Below, one piece after another: positions 1-6,394 of a stretch of 13,850 nucleotides of DNA (positions are counted from its first letter, which is position 1; every line of letters starts with the position of its first letter). The notes beneath the pieces were generated by a model that ran no database searches, was not told where the DNA came from, and saw only the letters and a program-made list of their open reading frames with translations. The stretch lies in assembly GCA_945868195.1 (NCBI GenBank), contig CAMBLP010000046.1:1-13850 (forward strand), given 5' to 3'. Source of the stretch: Bordetella parapertussis (GTDB taxonomy: Bacteria > Pseudomonadota > Gammaproteobacteria > Burkholderiales > Burkholderiaceae_B). The translations under genes and the position numbers were made by a program.

Positions 1-477
1 TGCGAACTTTTCAAAATGCAGGCTGGTGTCGATCTCCTGCACGTTCCTTACAAAGGCAGTGGCCCAGCTGTGATCGACCTTGTCGGTGGTCAAGTGGACT
101 CCATGTTTGATAATCTACCCTCGGCAATCGGCCAAGTTCGCGCTGAAAAATTACGTGCGCTCGCTGTCACCTCCGCTGCCCAGTCACCCTTCGCGCCAGG
201 AGTTCCTACTGTGAGTGAGTCTGGCGTACCTGGCTTTGATGTATCTGCATGGTTCGCGATCTATGCACCAAAAGGCACACCGAAAGAAGTGATCAACCTG
301 CTCAACACAGAAGTCAAAAAAGCACTGGCGACCGATGAACTCAAAAAAGCATATGAAGGCGCTGGCTTTGAATTACCACCTGCTCCAAATACACCGGAGC
401 AGCTCGCAAAGAGAACGCAAGACGAAGTGAGCAAGTGGGCTGCTGTCATCAAAAAGACTGGGCTGTCACAAAACTAA
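1..477 (+). CDS. Bug/TctC-family substrate-binding protein, 3' part only
   Basis: This is the C-terminal half of a periplasmic receptor of the Bug (TctC) family, which captures small organic acids and related solutes for tripartite tricarboxylate-type transporters. The frame is open from base 1, giving 158 residues of a family that usually has about 320; the start and signal peptide lie outside the window. Family signs are [10 protein letters not shown], a GQVDSMFDN stretch, the LRALAVTS block, a PTVSESG loop and [14 protein letters not shown]. It ends at TAA 475-477 and is followed by a strong terminator. It is the only gene on the + strand and converges on the SDR gene, so it belongs to a different transcription unit. 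No membrane components of a TTT transporter are visible. The ligand is unknown. The family call is secure. Confidence 0.93.
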   Translation, partial: CELFKMQAGVDLLHVPYKGSGPAVIDLVGGQVDSMFDNLPSAIGQVRAEKLRALAVTSAAQSPFAPGVPTVSESGVPGFDVSAWFAIYAPKGTPKEVINLLNTEVKKALATDELKKAYEGAGFELPPAPNTPEQLAKRTQDEVSKWAAVIKKTGLSQN

Positions 478-501
478 AACTTGAAGCGGTGCGATAGATA
501 G

Positions 502-531
502 GGGGCAATCCAAGGATTGCCCCGTTTTTTT
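502..531 (+). terminator. Rho-independent terminator of the left Bug gene
   Basis: A perfect 10-bp inverted repeat (GGGGCAATCC at 502-511 and its complement at 514-523, around AA) is followed by G and seven T at 525-531. It starts 25 bases after the Bug stop codon, and its T tract overlaps the stop codon of the SDR gene on the other strand. Read on the - strand the hairpin has no T tract behind it, so it should stop only the + strand transcript efficiently. Confidence 0.92.
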
Positions 532-1267
532 ATACCGGCGTTGCGCCGATCGACAAACCACCACAGACATAAAGCACTTGTCCGGTCACAAAGCTCGCAT
601 CATCAGACAAGAAAAATGAAATCGCACCTGCTATTTCCTCTGGAGTTCCCACGCGCTTGAGTGGAATACGCGAAGCAAACTCCTCGCGCGCCTCGGGAGA
701 CATTGGATTGTTTTTTAAATACAACTCCGTTGCCACCGGCCCCGGTGCAACCGCATTGACGGTGATGCCCTGCGCGCCCAGTTCAAGCGCCCATGTGCGC
801 GTCATACCAATCAAACCGCTCTTGGCGCCCGCATAGGCAGTTCTTTTCACCATTCCCAACGCGGCACGACTTGAGATGTTGACTACGCGACCGCGTCCCT
901 TGCGCAGCATCGAGGGCAGGCATGCCTGCAAACATTGCATCGGTGCCCGCATATTGATTTGCAAAATTTCTTCGAACTCTTTAGACGTTGTTTGCGTCAA
1001 CAAACTCGACGTGGTCTTGCCCGCATTGTTAACCAGATGATCAATCTCAAACTGCTCAGTGATCTGCGCTAATACCTGCGCGGTCTCTGACTCTGAGATC
1101 AGATCAGCCGTAAAGAACGGACCCGGAAAATTCACGCCCTTCGCAGAGCGCGCGATACCAATCACAGTCCCGCCATCTTTTGCGATACGCTGCGCTGTCG
1201 CGAGTCCGATGCCTTTACTGGCACCCGTGATCAGCGTCACTGTTCCCGCAAAACGTCCGTCACTCAT
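530..1267 (-). CDS. SDR-family NAD(P)-dependent oxidoreductase
   Basis: A classical short-chain dehydrogenase/reductase of 245 residues, a normal length for the FabG-like group; such enzymes interconvert alcohols and ketones or aldehydes in the cytoplasm. Visible motifs are the cofactor loop TGASKGIG (14-21), NNAG (80-83), a structural Asn at 105, the ISS serine region (131-133), catalytic YAGAK (Tyr145, Lys149) and the APGPVAT segment after strand 6. Arg40 after the second strand hints at NADP(H) preference (inference). Its ATG overlaps the stop of the upstream TauD-like gene by four bases (ATGA), so translation is probably coupled. A plausible role is oxidising the alcohol made by that dioxygenase, or processing its product. 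It is the last gene of the - strand cluster. The exact substrate is unknown. Confidence 0.93.
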   Translation of the reverse strand: MSDGRFAGTVTLITGASKGIGLATAQRIAKDGGTVIGIARSAKGVNFPGPFFTADLISESETAQVLAQITEQFEIDHLVNNAGKTTSSLLTQTTSKEFEEILQINMRAPMQCLQACLPSMLRKGRGRVVNISSRAALGMVKRTAYAGAKSGLIGMTRTWALELGAQGITVNAVAPGPVATELYLKNNPMSPEAREEFASRIPLKRVGTPEEIAGAISFFLSDDASFVTGQVLYVCGGLSIGATPV

Positions 1268-2088
1268 GTCGGGCTTACGCCTTGAATAGTGATGCGGTGC
1301 ATTTCACGACGCTGGCCAGGATAATCGTTGATGGCATAGTGCATAGTGCAACGATTATCCCAAAACGCCATCGAGCCTGGCTGCCAACGGAAGCGACAAG
1401 TCAACTCAGGTTTATGGCTCACTTGATATAAATATTGAAGCAGCGGCAAGCTCTCGTCGCGCGTCATCCCTTCAAAGCAGAACGTAAAGGGCTGGTTTAC
1501 AAACAAGCTCTTGCGACCCGTTTCATCATGCGTACGCACAACAGGATGACGGCTGTCGATACGACCCACGTCCTCACGCAGTTTGGTTGAGCGCGTACTA
1601 TTTCGCAAACGCGCATTGGCGTTCAAGAAATCATTTGAATGAATCGCATGCAAACCCTCAAGCTGTTTTTTCATGGCATCGGACAAACGCTCATAAGCCA
1701 GATACTGATTGGCCCAGAGCGTATCGCCACCCACCTTGGGAACCTCACGCGCATAGAGCACCGAACCCAGTGGTGGCTGTGGATGGTAGGTCTCGTCCGT
1801 GTGCCAGGTATCGCCGATCACATCCTTGTCGGTGACTTCTTTCACCACAGGCATGATCTGGGGATATTGAGGATGTGTTTGATAAACAGGAGTTGTGCTG
1901 ATCGGACCAAACTTTTCCACAAAAATAATCTGCTGCTCGGGCGTCAGTGTTTGATCGCGAAAAAAGATCACCAGATTGTCGAGCAAAGCCTGGCGAACAT
2001 CTTTAACAGTCGCTGCGGACAGATCCTTCGAGAGATCAACGCCCAACAGCTCCGCGCCAATCGTTCCCGTTAGTTTTTTGACATCCAT
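1264..2088 (-). CDS. TauD/TfdA-family Fe(II)/2-oxoglutarate dioxygenase
   Basis: A non-haem iron dioxygenase of the TauD/TfdA family, 274 residues, close to TauD itself. Such enzymes couple decarboxylation of 2-oxoglutarate to hydroxylation of the substrate, often releasing a leaving group such as sulfite or a phenol. The iron ligands are visible as the HxD pair His96/Asp98 in GDTWHTDETYHP and the distal His250 in WDNRCTMH. The co-substrate and substrate-anion arginines are Arg261 and Arg265 in RREMHR, at the same +11 and +15 spacing from the distal His as I recall for TauD. HPVVRTHDETG is also typical. It starts 8 bases after the Bug stop, with GGAG inside the Bug gene's end serving as ribosome site, and overlaps the SDR gene by ATGA. 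The substrate is probably a carboxylate or sulfonate, by family only. Confidence 0.93.
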   Translation of the reverse strand: MDVKKLTGTIGAELLGVDLSKDLSAATVKDVRQALLDNLVIFFRDQTLTPEQQIIFVEKFGPISTTPVYQTHPQYPQIMPVVKEVTDKDVIGDTWHTDETYHPQPPLGSVLYAREVPKVGGDTLWANQYLAYERLSDAMKKQLEGLHAIHSNDFLNANARLRNSTRSTKLREDVGRIDSRHPVVRTHDETGRKSLFVNQPFTFCFEGMTRDESLPLLQYLYQVSHKPELTCRFRWQPGSMAFWDNRCTMHYAINDYPGQRREMHRITIQGVSPT

Positions 2089-2096
2089 AGTGATCG

Positions 2097-3068
2097 TTAC
2101 TCCGCCTTGATGCCTGCGGCCTTGACAACATCAGCCCATTTTTTCAGATCAGCATTGACGATATCAGCGATTTCTTTGGGGGAACGATAGCTGGCAGTTG
2201 CGCCCTGATCGTTCATTTGCTTTACAAACTGTGGCGAAGTGATGACAGTCTTCATTGCCTCGGTCAGTTTCTTGACCACGGGCTCTGGCATATTCGCGGG
2301 ACCAAAAACAGTGAACCATGCATCTAACTGAAACTCAGGCAAGCCCGCTTCAGCGGTCGTAGGCACATCAGGCAACATGGGATGACGCTTCTCACTGGTG
2401 ATAGCCAAGGCGCGCAAGGTACCGGCCTTGAGGTGTCCCATCGCTGTCGGTGGTGTGGTGATGAATAAATCAATCCGACCGGCGAGCAAATCCTTCATTG
2501 CAGGCGCAGCGCCAGCATAAGGCACATGGACCATCTTGGTCTTGGTATTGAGTTGTAGCAATTCTGCACCAAGATGCTGAATCGAACCGACACCAGAAGA
2601 GGCGTAATTCAACTTGCCGGGGTTAGCCCGCGCAAATTCCACCAAGCCTTTCAAATCCTTGATGGGCGAGTCCTTGGGCACGAGCACTAAATGAGGACCT
2701 CTGATCACTTCTGCGATTGGCGTGAAACTCTTAACAGGATCCCAAGGCAAACTCTTAGCCAATGCCGGATTGCCCGTGTTAAAGCCCTCATAGGCGAGTA
2801 CAAGCGTATAGCCATCGGGATTAGCGCGGGCCACGTATGAATTACCAATTCCGCCACTTGCGCCAGGTTTATTTTCAACAATCACCATCTGACCCAGTAC
2901 ATCCTTGAGTTGATTGGCCAAGATTCGCCCTGCAATGTCTGTCGTGCCGCCTGCCGCGACAGGAACGATGAGCGTGATTGGCTTTTGAGGAAAACCCTGG
3001 GCCACGGCACTGGCCATTGATACTACAAGCGATACACCAACTGATAAGGCCTTAAATGTATTGAACAT
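2097..3068 (-). CDS. Bug/TctC-family substrate-binding protein
   Basis: A complete Bug-type periplasmic solute receptor, 323 residues, the usual length. A Sec signal peptide is visible: MFNTFK, a hydrophobic stretch to about residue 20, and a likely cut after AVAQ (residue 24) before GFPQKPITLIVP. Other family blocks are AAGGTTDIAGR, the ENKPGASGG loop, HVPYAGAAPA, the LRALAITSEKRH block and PTTAEAGLPEFQLDAWFTVFGP. It is clearly diverged from the Bug protein at the left edge, so it is not a recent duplicate. The ATG has a good site GGAGA about 10 bases upstream. It opens a three-gene group with the TauD-like and SDR genes and probably captures the compound they oxidise (inference). No TctA/TctB membrane genes are in the window. 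Confidence 0.95.
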   Translation of the reverse strand: MFNTFKALSVGVSLVVSMASAVAQGFPQKPITLIVPVAAGGTTDIAGRILANQLKDVLGQMVIVENKPGASGGIGNSYVARANPDGYTLVLAYEGFNTGNPALAKSLPWDPVKSFTPIAEVIRGPHLVLVPKDSPIKDLKGLVEFARANPGKLNYASSGVGSIQHLGAELLQLNTKTKMVHVPYAGAAPAMKDLLAGRIDLFITTPPTAMGHLKAGTLRALAITSEKRHPMLPDVPTTAEAGLPEFQLDAWFTVFGPANMPEPVVKKLTEAMKTVITSPQFVKQMNDQGATASYRSPKEIADIVNADLKKWADVVKAAGIKAE

Positions 3069-3090
3069 GATGTTTATTCTCCAAAACTAA

Positions 3091-3119
3091 TTTATTTTTT
3101 ATCGTAATGACTTTTGCAA
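3091..3119 (-). promoter_or_regulatory. Weak candidate promoter for the Bug-TauD-SDR group
   Basis: On the - strand TTGCAA (3119-3114) and AATAAA (3096-3091) are separated by 17 bases, each matching four of six sigma-70 consensus bases. They lie just upstream of the Bug gene in the only gap over 100 bases in the - strand cluster. The region is very AT-rich, so chance matches are easy. No intrinsic terminator for the upstream nitrile hydratase genes is seen in the 110-bp gap, so readthrough is possible. Confidence 0.25.
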
Positions 3120-3131
3120 GATCTAGATCTT
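3118..3131. promoter_or_regulatory. Perfect 14-bp palindrome, possible operator
   Basis: AAGATCTAGATCTT reads the same on both strands. It sits 50 bases upstream of the Bug start and touches the candidate -35 box, a place where a dimeric repressor could act. The symmetry stops beyond these 14 bases. No regulator can be assigned to it, and a chance palindrome in AT-rich DNA is the alternative. Confidence 0.35.
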
Positions 3132-3178
3132 AAACGCTTTTTTATCTCTTAAAAGGCCATAAACGCAAGAGCACCGAC

Positions 3179-3847
3179 CTAACAACTTTTGAAAACAGGA
3201 ACTGCTGTCCCGATCATGGCGTCACGCGTGACAAGTGCCTCAAGCTGAGCTTCTGTGAGGTGATCTGTTCCCTCAGGGCGAAGAGGCAGGACCAAATAGC
3301 GAACGTCCGCTGTACTGTCCGCTACCCTAATTTCGGTAGAGCTAGAAACTTTAGTACCAAACTCTTCGAGAACAATACGTGGCTCGACGACGACTCTTGA
3401 ACGATACTCTGTCGATTTATACCAAGCAGGCGGTATTCCCAAAAGCATGCGTGGATAACAAGAGCAAAGCGTACAGACAACAAGATTATGAAGATCAGGC
3501 GTGTTTTCTAAAACAACCAACTCCAAGGGAGTATTGATCGAGAGGTCAAAAGTTTTATTGATAGTTTCCAGTGGCTTGGCTAGCAAAGCCTTCTTGAAAA
3601 CCGGATCTGTCCATGCTTTGGCGACAACCTTCGCACCTAAAGCAGGCGTTCGGCTGTCCTGTACGTCAATTTGCTGCGCAATTTGCGCCGCAGTAATAAT
3701 TCCCTTTTCATTCAAGAGCTCCCTCAAAGCCTGCTCAAGGTAGCGATCCTCACTGAGAGGCTCATGATCCGACTCGATGGGATGGTGATCATGATCGTGA
3801 TCGTGATCATGACTGTGATCGTGATGGTGATGATTAGGGTGAGTCAT
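3179..3847 (-). CDS. Cobalt-type nitrile hydratase/thiocyanate hydrolase-family metal-binding subunit (alpha/gamma type)
   Basis: The catalytic, metal-carrying subunit of the nitrile hydratase family (alpha of nitrile hydratase, gamma of thiocyanate hydrolase), 222 residues. The metal claw is VCTLCSC (124-130) with Cys125, Cys128, Ser129 and Cys130; CTLCSC is the cobalt-type form, whereas iron enzymes have CSLCSC. The family tail PPAWYKSTEYRSRVVVEPR is present. Three residues after the last claw Cys is Arg133 (CYPR), where ordinary nitrile hydratases mostly have Trp. The first 22 residues hold 12 histidines alternating with Asp, an added tail before the helical domain that starts near residue 33. 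The ATG follows the C-terminal beta-half gene by one base and has GAGGAG seven bases upstream. The enzyme would hydrate a nitrile to an amide or hydrolyse a related C-N compound. The family is certain; the substrate is open. Confidence 0.93.
   Translation of the reverse strand: MTHPNHHHHDHSHDHDHDHDHHPIESDHEPLSEDRYLEQALRELLNEKGIITAAQIAQQIDVQDSRTPALGAKVVAKAWTDPVFKKALLAKPLETINKTFDLSINTPLELVVLENTPDLHNLVVCTLCSCYPRMLLGIPPAWYKSTEYRSRVVVEPRIVLEEFGTKVSSSTEIRVADSTADVRYLVLPLRPEGTDHLTEAQLEALVTRDAMIGTAVPVFKSC
3782..3841 (-). repeat. His/Asp-rich coding repeat at the start of the alpha-type subunit
   Basis: Codons 3 to 22 of the metal subunit are mostly CAC/CAT and GAT, giving an HHHH run and then HD pairs, with 12 His in the first 22 residues. 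At the DNA level this makes a 6-base GATCAY-like repeat with GATC at 3787, 3793, 3799, 3805 and 3817. Such tails bind Co, Ni or Zn in metallochaperones. A cobalt-storage or delivery role here is inference. Confidence 0.85.
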
Positions 3848-3848
3848 G

Positions 3849-4166
3849 CTAATGCTCCTCGCTTGGCGTTAACCAATGTTCATAAAGATCAGCCATAACA
3901 CTATCAAGGTCTGAACCTTTATATTGATCCCAAATACTGCTTTGTTTGAAGCGGACGCGATAAAGCCAAGCCTTGGGAAGTCCAGGTTTGTGAAAGGCCA
4001 AAAGAGAAGGATTATGGTAATGACCAATCAATTCCACCACTTCGCCCGAAACACCTCGAATATATGTTGGCGTACGACAATGCGCCTCAGGGGGCCCAAG
4101 TTTGACGATGACTTGGTCCCCCACCTTAAAATTTGGTGTTGGTGCACCTGCGTAGCGGTCACTCAT
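3849..4166 (-). CDS. Nitrile hydratase beta-subunit C-terminal half (SH3-like domain; thiocyanate hydrolase alpha-type)
   Basis: A 105-residue protein matching only the C-terminal half of nitrile hydratase beta, the SH3-like barrel that packs on the metal subunit. Visible features are FKVGDQVIVK (13-22), the HCRTPTYIRG block (30-39) with Arg31 and Arg38, GEVVELIG, LYRVRF (69-74) and the ending DLYEHWL. In thiocyanate hydrolase this half is a separate subunit (alpha). The ATG at 4166 is chosen because GGGGAG lies eight bases upstream (4175-4180) and the protein then begins MSDRYAG just before the domain. The frame stays open to an ATG at 4241, but that adds only a basic stretch lying inside the neighbour. 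It overlaps the upstream half-gene by eight bases (ATGAGTGA) and ends one base before the metal-subunit gene. A fused beta through the A8 run is the alternative. Confidence 0.88.
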   Translation of the reverse strand: MSDRYAGAPTPNFKVGDQVIVKLGPPEAHCRTPTYIRGVSGEVVELIGHYHNPSLLAFHKPGLPKAWLYRVRFKQSSIWDQYKGSDLDSVMADLYEHWLTPSEEH

Positions 4167-4479
4167 GACGTTTACTCCCCTTTTTTTTGATCGCCTCAAT
4201 GCGCGCCACAATCTCGGTCTCTGATAAAACTCCTTGCTCAATCAGTAATTGGCGAATAGCTTTCAGCCATTTTTCATAGTAACCACGCTTGGTATAGTCA
4301 TCCGCAGTGTTTTCCTCGATCGCGCGCCTTAAGGCATCCACTGAAAACGCATGCACTTTAGGGCTAGTCAATAGCATCAACATCGCATCAATGCGTTTTT
4401 CATAAAAAGTCGGATCATGCTCTTCATGCTCAATCGGTGCGCTTGGCAGTCCTCCAACATCATTCACTTTTCGCTGCAT
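4159..4479 (-). CDS. Nitrile hydratase beta-subunit N-terminal half (thiocyanate hydrolase beta-type)
   Basis: A 106-residue protein matching only the N-terminal, helical half of nitrile hydratase beta. It opens with the family motif NDVGGLP (6-12), followed by an acidic linker, the helix FSVDALRRAIE carrying Arg51 and Arg52 (the region of a conserved active-site arginine of beta), and YYEKWL (67-72), then LLIEQGVLSETEI, and it stops where the SH3-like half should follow. In thiocyanate hydrolase this half is the separate beta subunit. The ATG at 4479 is preferred over a longer start at 4560: AAGGAA lies about eight bases upstream, the longer form adds residues inside the ATPase gene, and this start puts DVGG in its normal place. 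It follows the ATPase stop by 16 bases, tying the enzyme to the transporter operon. Its last codons contain an A8 run. Confidence 0.88.
   Translation of the reverse strand: MQRKVNDVGGLPSAPIEHEEHDPTFYEKRIDAMLMLLTSPKVHAFSVDALRRAIEENTADDYTKRGYYEKWLKAIRQLLIEQGVLSETEIVARIEAIKKKGSKRHE
4175..4180 (-). promoter_or_regulatory. Ribosome binding site GGGGAG that decides the start of the beta C-terminal half
   Basis: GGGGAG lies eight bases before the ATG at 4166 and inside the end of the preceding gene, right behind an A8 run (4181-4188 on the + strand as T8). It supports separate, coupled translation of the two beta halves. Confidence 0.7.
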
Positions 4480-4495
4480 CGCCAATTCCTTTTGA

Positions 4496-5572
4496 TTAAT
4501 CCTGGAAAACTTGAATGAAATCCTTCTCGAGCACAAGACTGATTGCGCGACCACTTTCAATCTGCTTTTGCGTAAGAGATCTAGGGCTCACCGCAGCACG
4601 AAATATATGATCGTCAGTCGTCTTGATCAAAACCTCCATCAAGCTACCTTTATAGACGGTTTCGTGAACAGTGCCCGTGACGCTTGCTCGCTGATGACCA
4701 TCAACAGCAGACTCGATTGAGAGATGCTCAGGTCGAATACCAACCAAGACATTCTGGTTCAGTTGAAAATCAGTCCGATTCAATACGGTTTGAAATCCGC
4801 CTGGACCACTCACAGTCACTCCATCGCTACCGACGTGGGTGACTGTACAGCGAAATAAATTCGAACTTCCTAGAAAGTCCATTACATCTCGATGCTTCGG
4901 ACGGTCGTATAAGGACTGTGGCGTCCCTATTTCACGTATTGCCCCACCAAACATGACGGCAACACGATCTGCAAGTGATAAGGCTTCTTCTTGGTCATGG
5001 GTAACAATGATGGTTGTGACACCCAATTGTTTTTGCAGTTGCTTGAGTTCGATTTGCATTTGGTCTCGCAGCTTACGATCCAAGGCGCCCAGAGGCTCAT
5101 CCAGCAGGAGTATGTCAGGCTTAATGACCAAGGCTCGCGCGAGCGCAATTCGCTGTCGCTGACCACCTGAGAGACTTTGAGGCATGCGATCCTTAACATG
5201 GTCAAGTTGAACCATCTCAAGGAACTGATGGACCAACTTTTCAGTTTCAGAGTCTTTGCACTTGCGCATACGCAATCCATATCCGACATTTTGAGCGACC
5301 GTCATATGTGGAAAGAGCGCGTAGTCCTGAAACACCAAACCGACATTACGCTTATTTGGGGACAAGCCGACGCAGGACTGACCTGAAATACGCACGTCAC
5401 CCGCTTGAGGATGAATAAATCCCGCGATGGTTCTTAATGTTGTGGTCTTCCCGCATCCTGAAGGACCTAGCAAGGCGACGCACTCACCTTTTGCGATGGA
5501 AAGATTGACATCATGCAGAATTCTCTGTCCATTGAGCCATACATTAATGTTTTCTAGTTCGAGTCCGGTCAT
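4496..5572 (-). CDS. ABC transporter ATP-binding protein, spermidine/putrescine (PotA) type
   Basis: The ATPase of an importer of the polyamine/opine/phosphonate class, about 358 residues, acting at the inner face of the membrane. Counted from the chosen ATG, Walker A GPSGCGKTT is at 36-44, the Q-loop is VFQDYALFPH near 81-90, the signature LSGGQRQR is near 134-141, Walker B ILLLDEP is at 154-160 with the D-loop GALD, and the switch histidine is in VTHDQEEA. The C-terminal third is a TOBE-type domain with GIRPEHL. The ATG at 5572 (MTGLELEN) is preferred; a TTG at 5581, directly after the permease stop, would add three residues. Neither has a clear ribosome site, so coupling to the permease is likely. 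The family is certain; the transported solute is not known. Confidence 0.93.
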   Translation of the reverse strand: MTGLELENINVWLNGQRILHDVNLSIAKGECVALLGPSGCGKTTTLRTIAGFIHPQAGDVRISGQSCVGLSPNKRNVGLVFQDYALFPHMTVAQNVGYGLRMRKCKDSETEKLVHQFLEMVQLDHVKDRMPQSLSGGQRQRIALARALVIKPDILLLDEPLGALDRKLRDQMQIELKQLQKQLGVTTIIVTHDQEEALSLADRVAVMFGGAIREIGTPQSLYDRPKHRDVMDFLGSSNLFRCTVTHVGSDGVTVSGPGGFQTVLNRTDFQLNQNVLVGIRPEHLSIESAVDGHQRASVTGTVHETVYKGSLMEVLIKTTDDHIFRAAVSPRSLTQKQIESGRAISLVLEKDFIQVFQD

Positions 5573-5581
5573 ATGGTTCAA

Positions 5582-6394
5582 CTATTGGATTGAATAGGAA
5601 ACGATTCGATAGCGTCGTTCAGCGTATGCAATGATCAGACTGATCACGATGACATACAGAGTCGAGAACGCAGCTGGGGTCGGATCAAGATTTTGAGAAA
5701 TATAATTAAAGACTTCGATCGGCATTGTTGTGAGACCGCCGCGCACCAAGAACACACTGATCGGATAATTATCAAAACTGATCAGAAACGCGAAAAGGAA
5801 ACCACTGATTAATCCCGGTTTCATTTGAGGCAGTGTTACAGTCCAGAAGGCTTTGAACTTGCTTGCGCCAAGCGAAGTAGCGGCCTCCTCTAAGGCAGGA
5901 TTCATCAGTGTCAGAGAGGCAAGCAATGTGCGGATTGGATAGGCAATCACCAATACCATATGACCAATCAACAGGCTATACCAGGTAAAAGCAGTACCAA
6001 TCATGATAAAGAACTGGATCAGCGCAATCCCAACCGCCACCATGGGCATCGTGATGGGTGATAGCAAGAAAGCCGTGAGAAAAGCCTTGCCCGAAAATTG
6101 ATAGCGACTGATCGCCAGGCTTGCAGCGATGGCAAGCGTTGTGCAAAGCAATGCTGCACACAATGCGATCGAAGCACTAATAAGTGTAGATCGTCCGATC
6201 GCCTGGATATTGACAATATTCAAATACCACTTGAACGAGAGTGCTTTTGGAGGAAACTCAATAAAAAAAGAGTCGTTGAGAGAAACGATTGCCGTCAGCA
6301 CGACAGGGAACAACAGGAAAATCAGTGCTAGCCATGCCAGTATGCCGACAAGCCTATCGAAAAGAGTGAGCGGGGCGGCGTTAGACGTCTGCAC
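5582..6394 (-). CDS. ABC transporter permease, PotC type
   Basis: The second inner-membrane permease of the importer, about 270 residues with six predicted hydrophobic segments. The cytoplasmic EAA loop that docks on the ATPase is at about 167-194 (NPALEEAATSLGASKFKAFW with TLPQMKPG). The GTG at 6394 is chosen: AGGA lies about nine bases upstream and the resulting overlap with the upstream permease is 14 bases. A TTG at 6433 or ATG at 6421 would add nine to 13 residues with no better ribosome site. It resembles the PotC/YdcV/PhnV group; the substrate cannot be told from the permease. Confidence 0.92.
   Translation of the reverse strand: MQTSNAAPLTLFDRLVGILAWLALIFLLFPVVLTAIVSLNDSFFIEFPPKALSFKWYLNIVNIQAIGRSTLISASIALCAALLCTTLAIAASLAISRYQFSGKAFLTAFLLSPITMPMVAVGIALIQFFIMIGTAFTWYSLLIGHMVLVIAYPIRTLLASLTLMNPALEEAATSLGASKFKAFWTVTLPQMKPGLISGFLFAFLISFDNYPISVFLVRGGLTTMPIEVFNYISQNLDPTPAAFSTLYVIVISLIIAYAERRYRIVSYSIQ

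Noticed and set aside
3118..3178. A terminator after the metal-subunit gene, from a CTCTT/AAGAG repeat in the 110-bp gap.
   Set aside because: The stem is only five pairs with a loop of about 16 and no T tract on the - strand, so it is not a credible intrinsic terminator.
3782..3841. Five GATC sites within 34 bases in a 6-base rhythm, resembling a Dam-site cluster or origin-like repeat.
   Set aside because: The rhythm follows from alternating GAT and CAY codons for the His/Asp tail, in frame with the alpha-type subunit, so no separate element is needed.
4167..4241. A longer start for the beta C-terminal half at ATG 4241.
   Set aside because: The extra residues are a basic stretch lying in another frame of the upstream gene, while the ATG at 4166 has a strong ribosome site and fits the domain border. 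The frame is kept as evidence for possible slippage only.
4480..4560. A longer start for the beta N-terminal half at 4560.
   Set aside because: It would lie inside the ATPase gene; the ATG at 4479 has AAGGAA at proper spacing and places DVGG normally.
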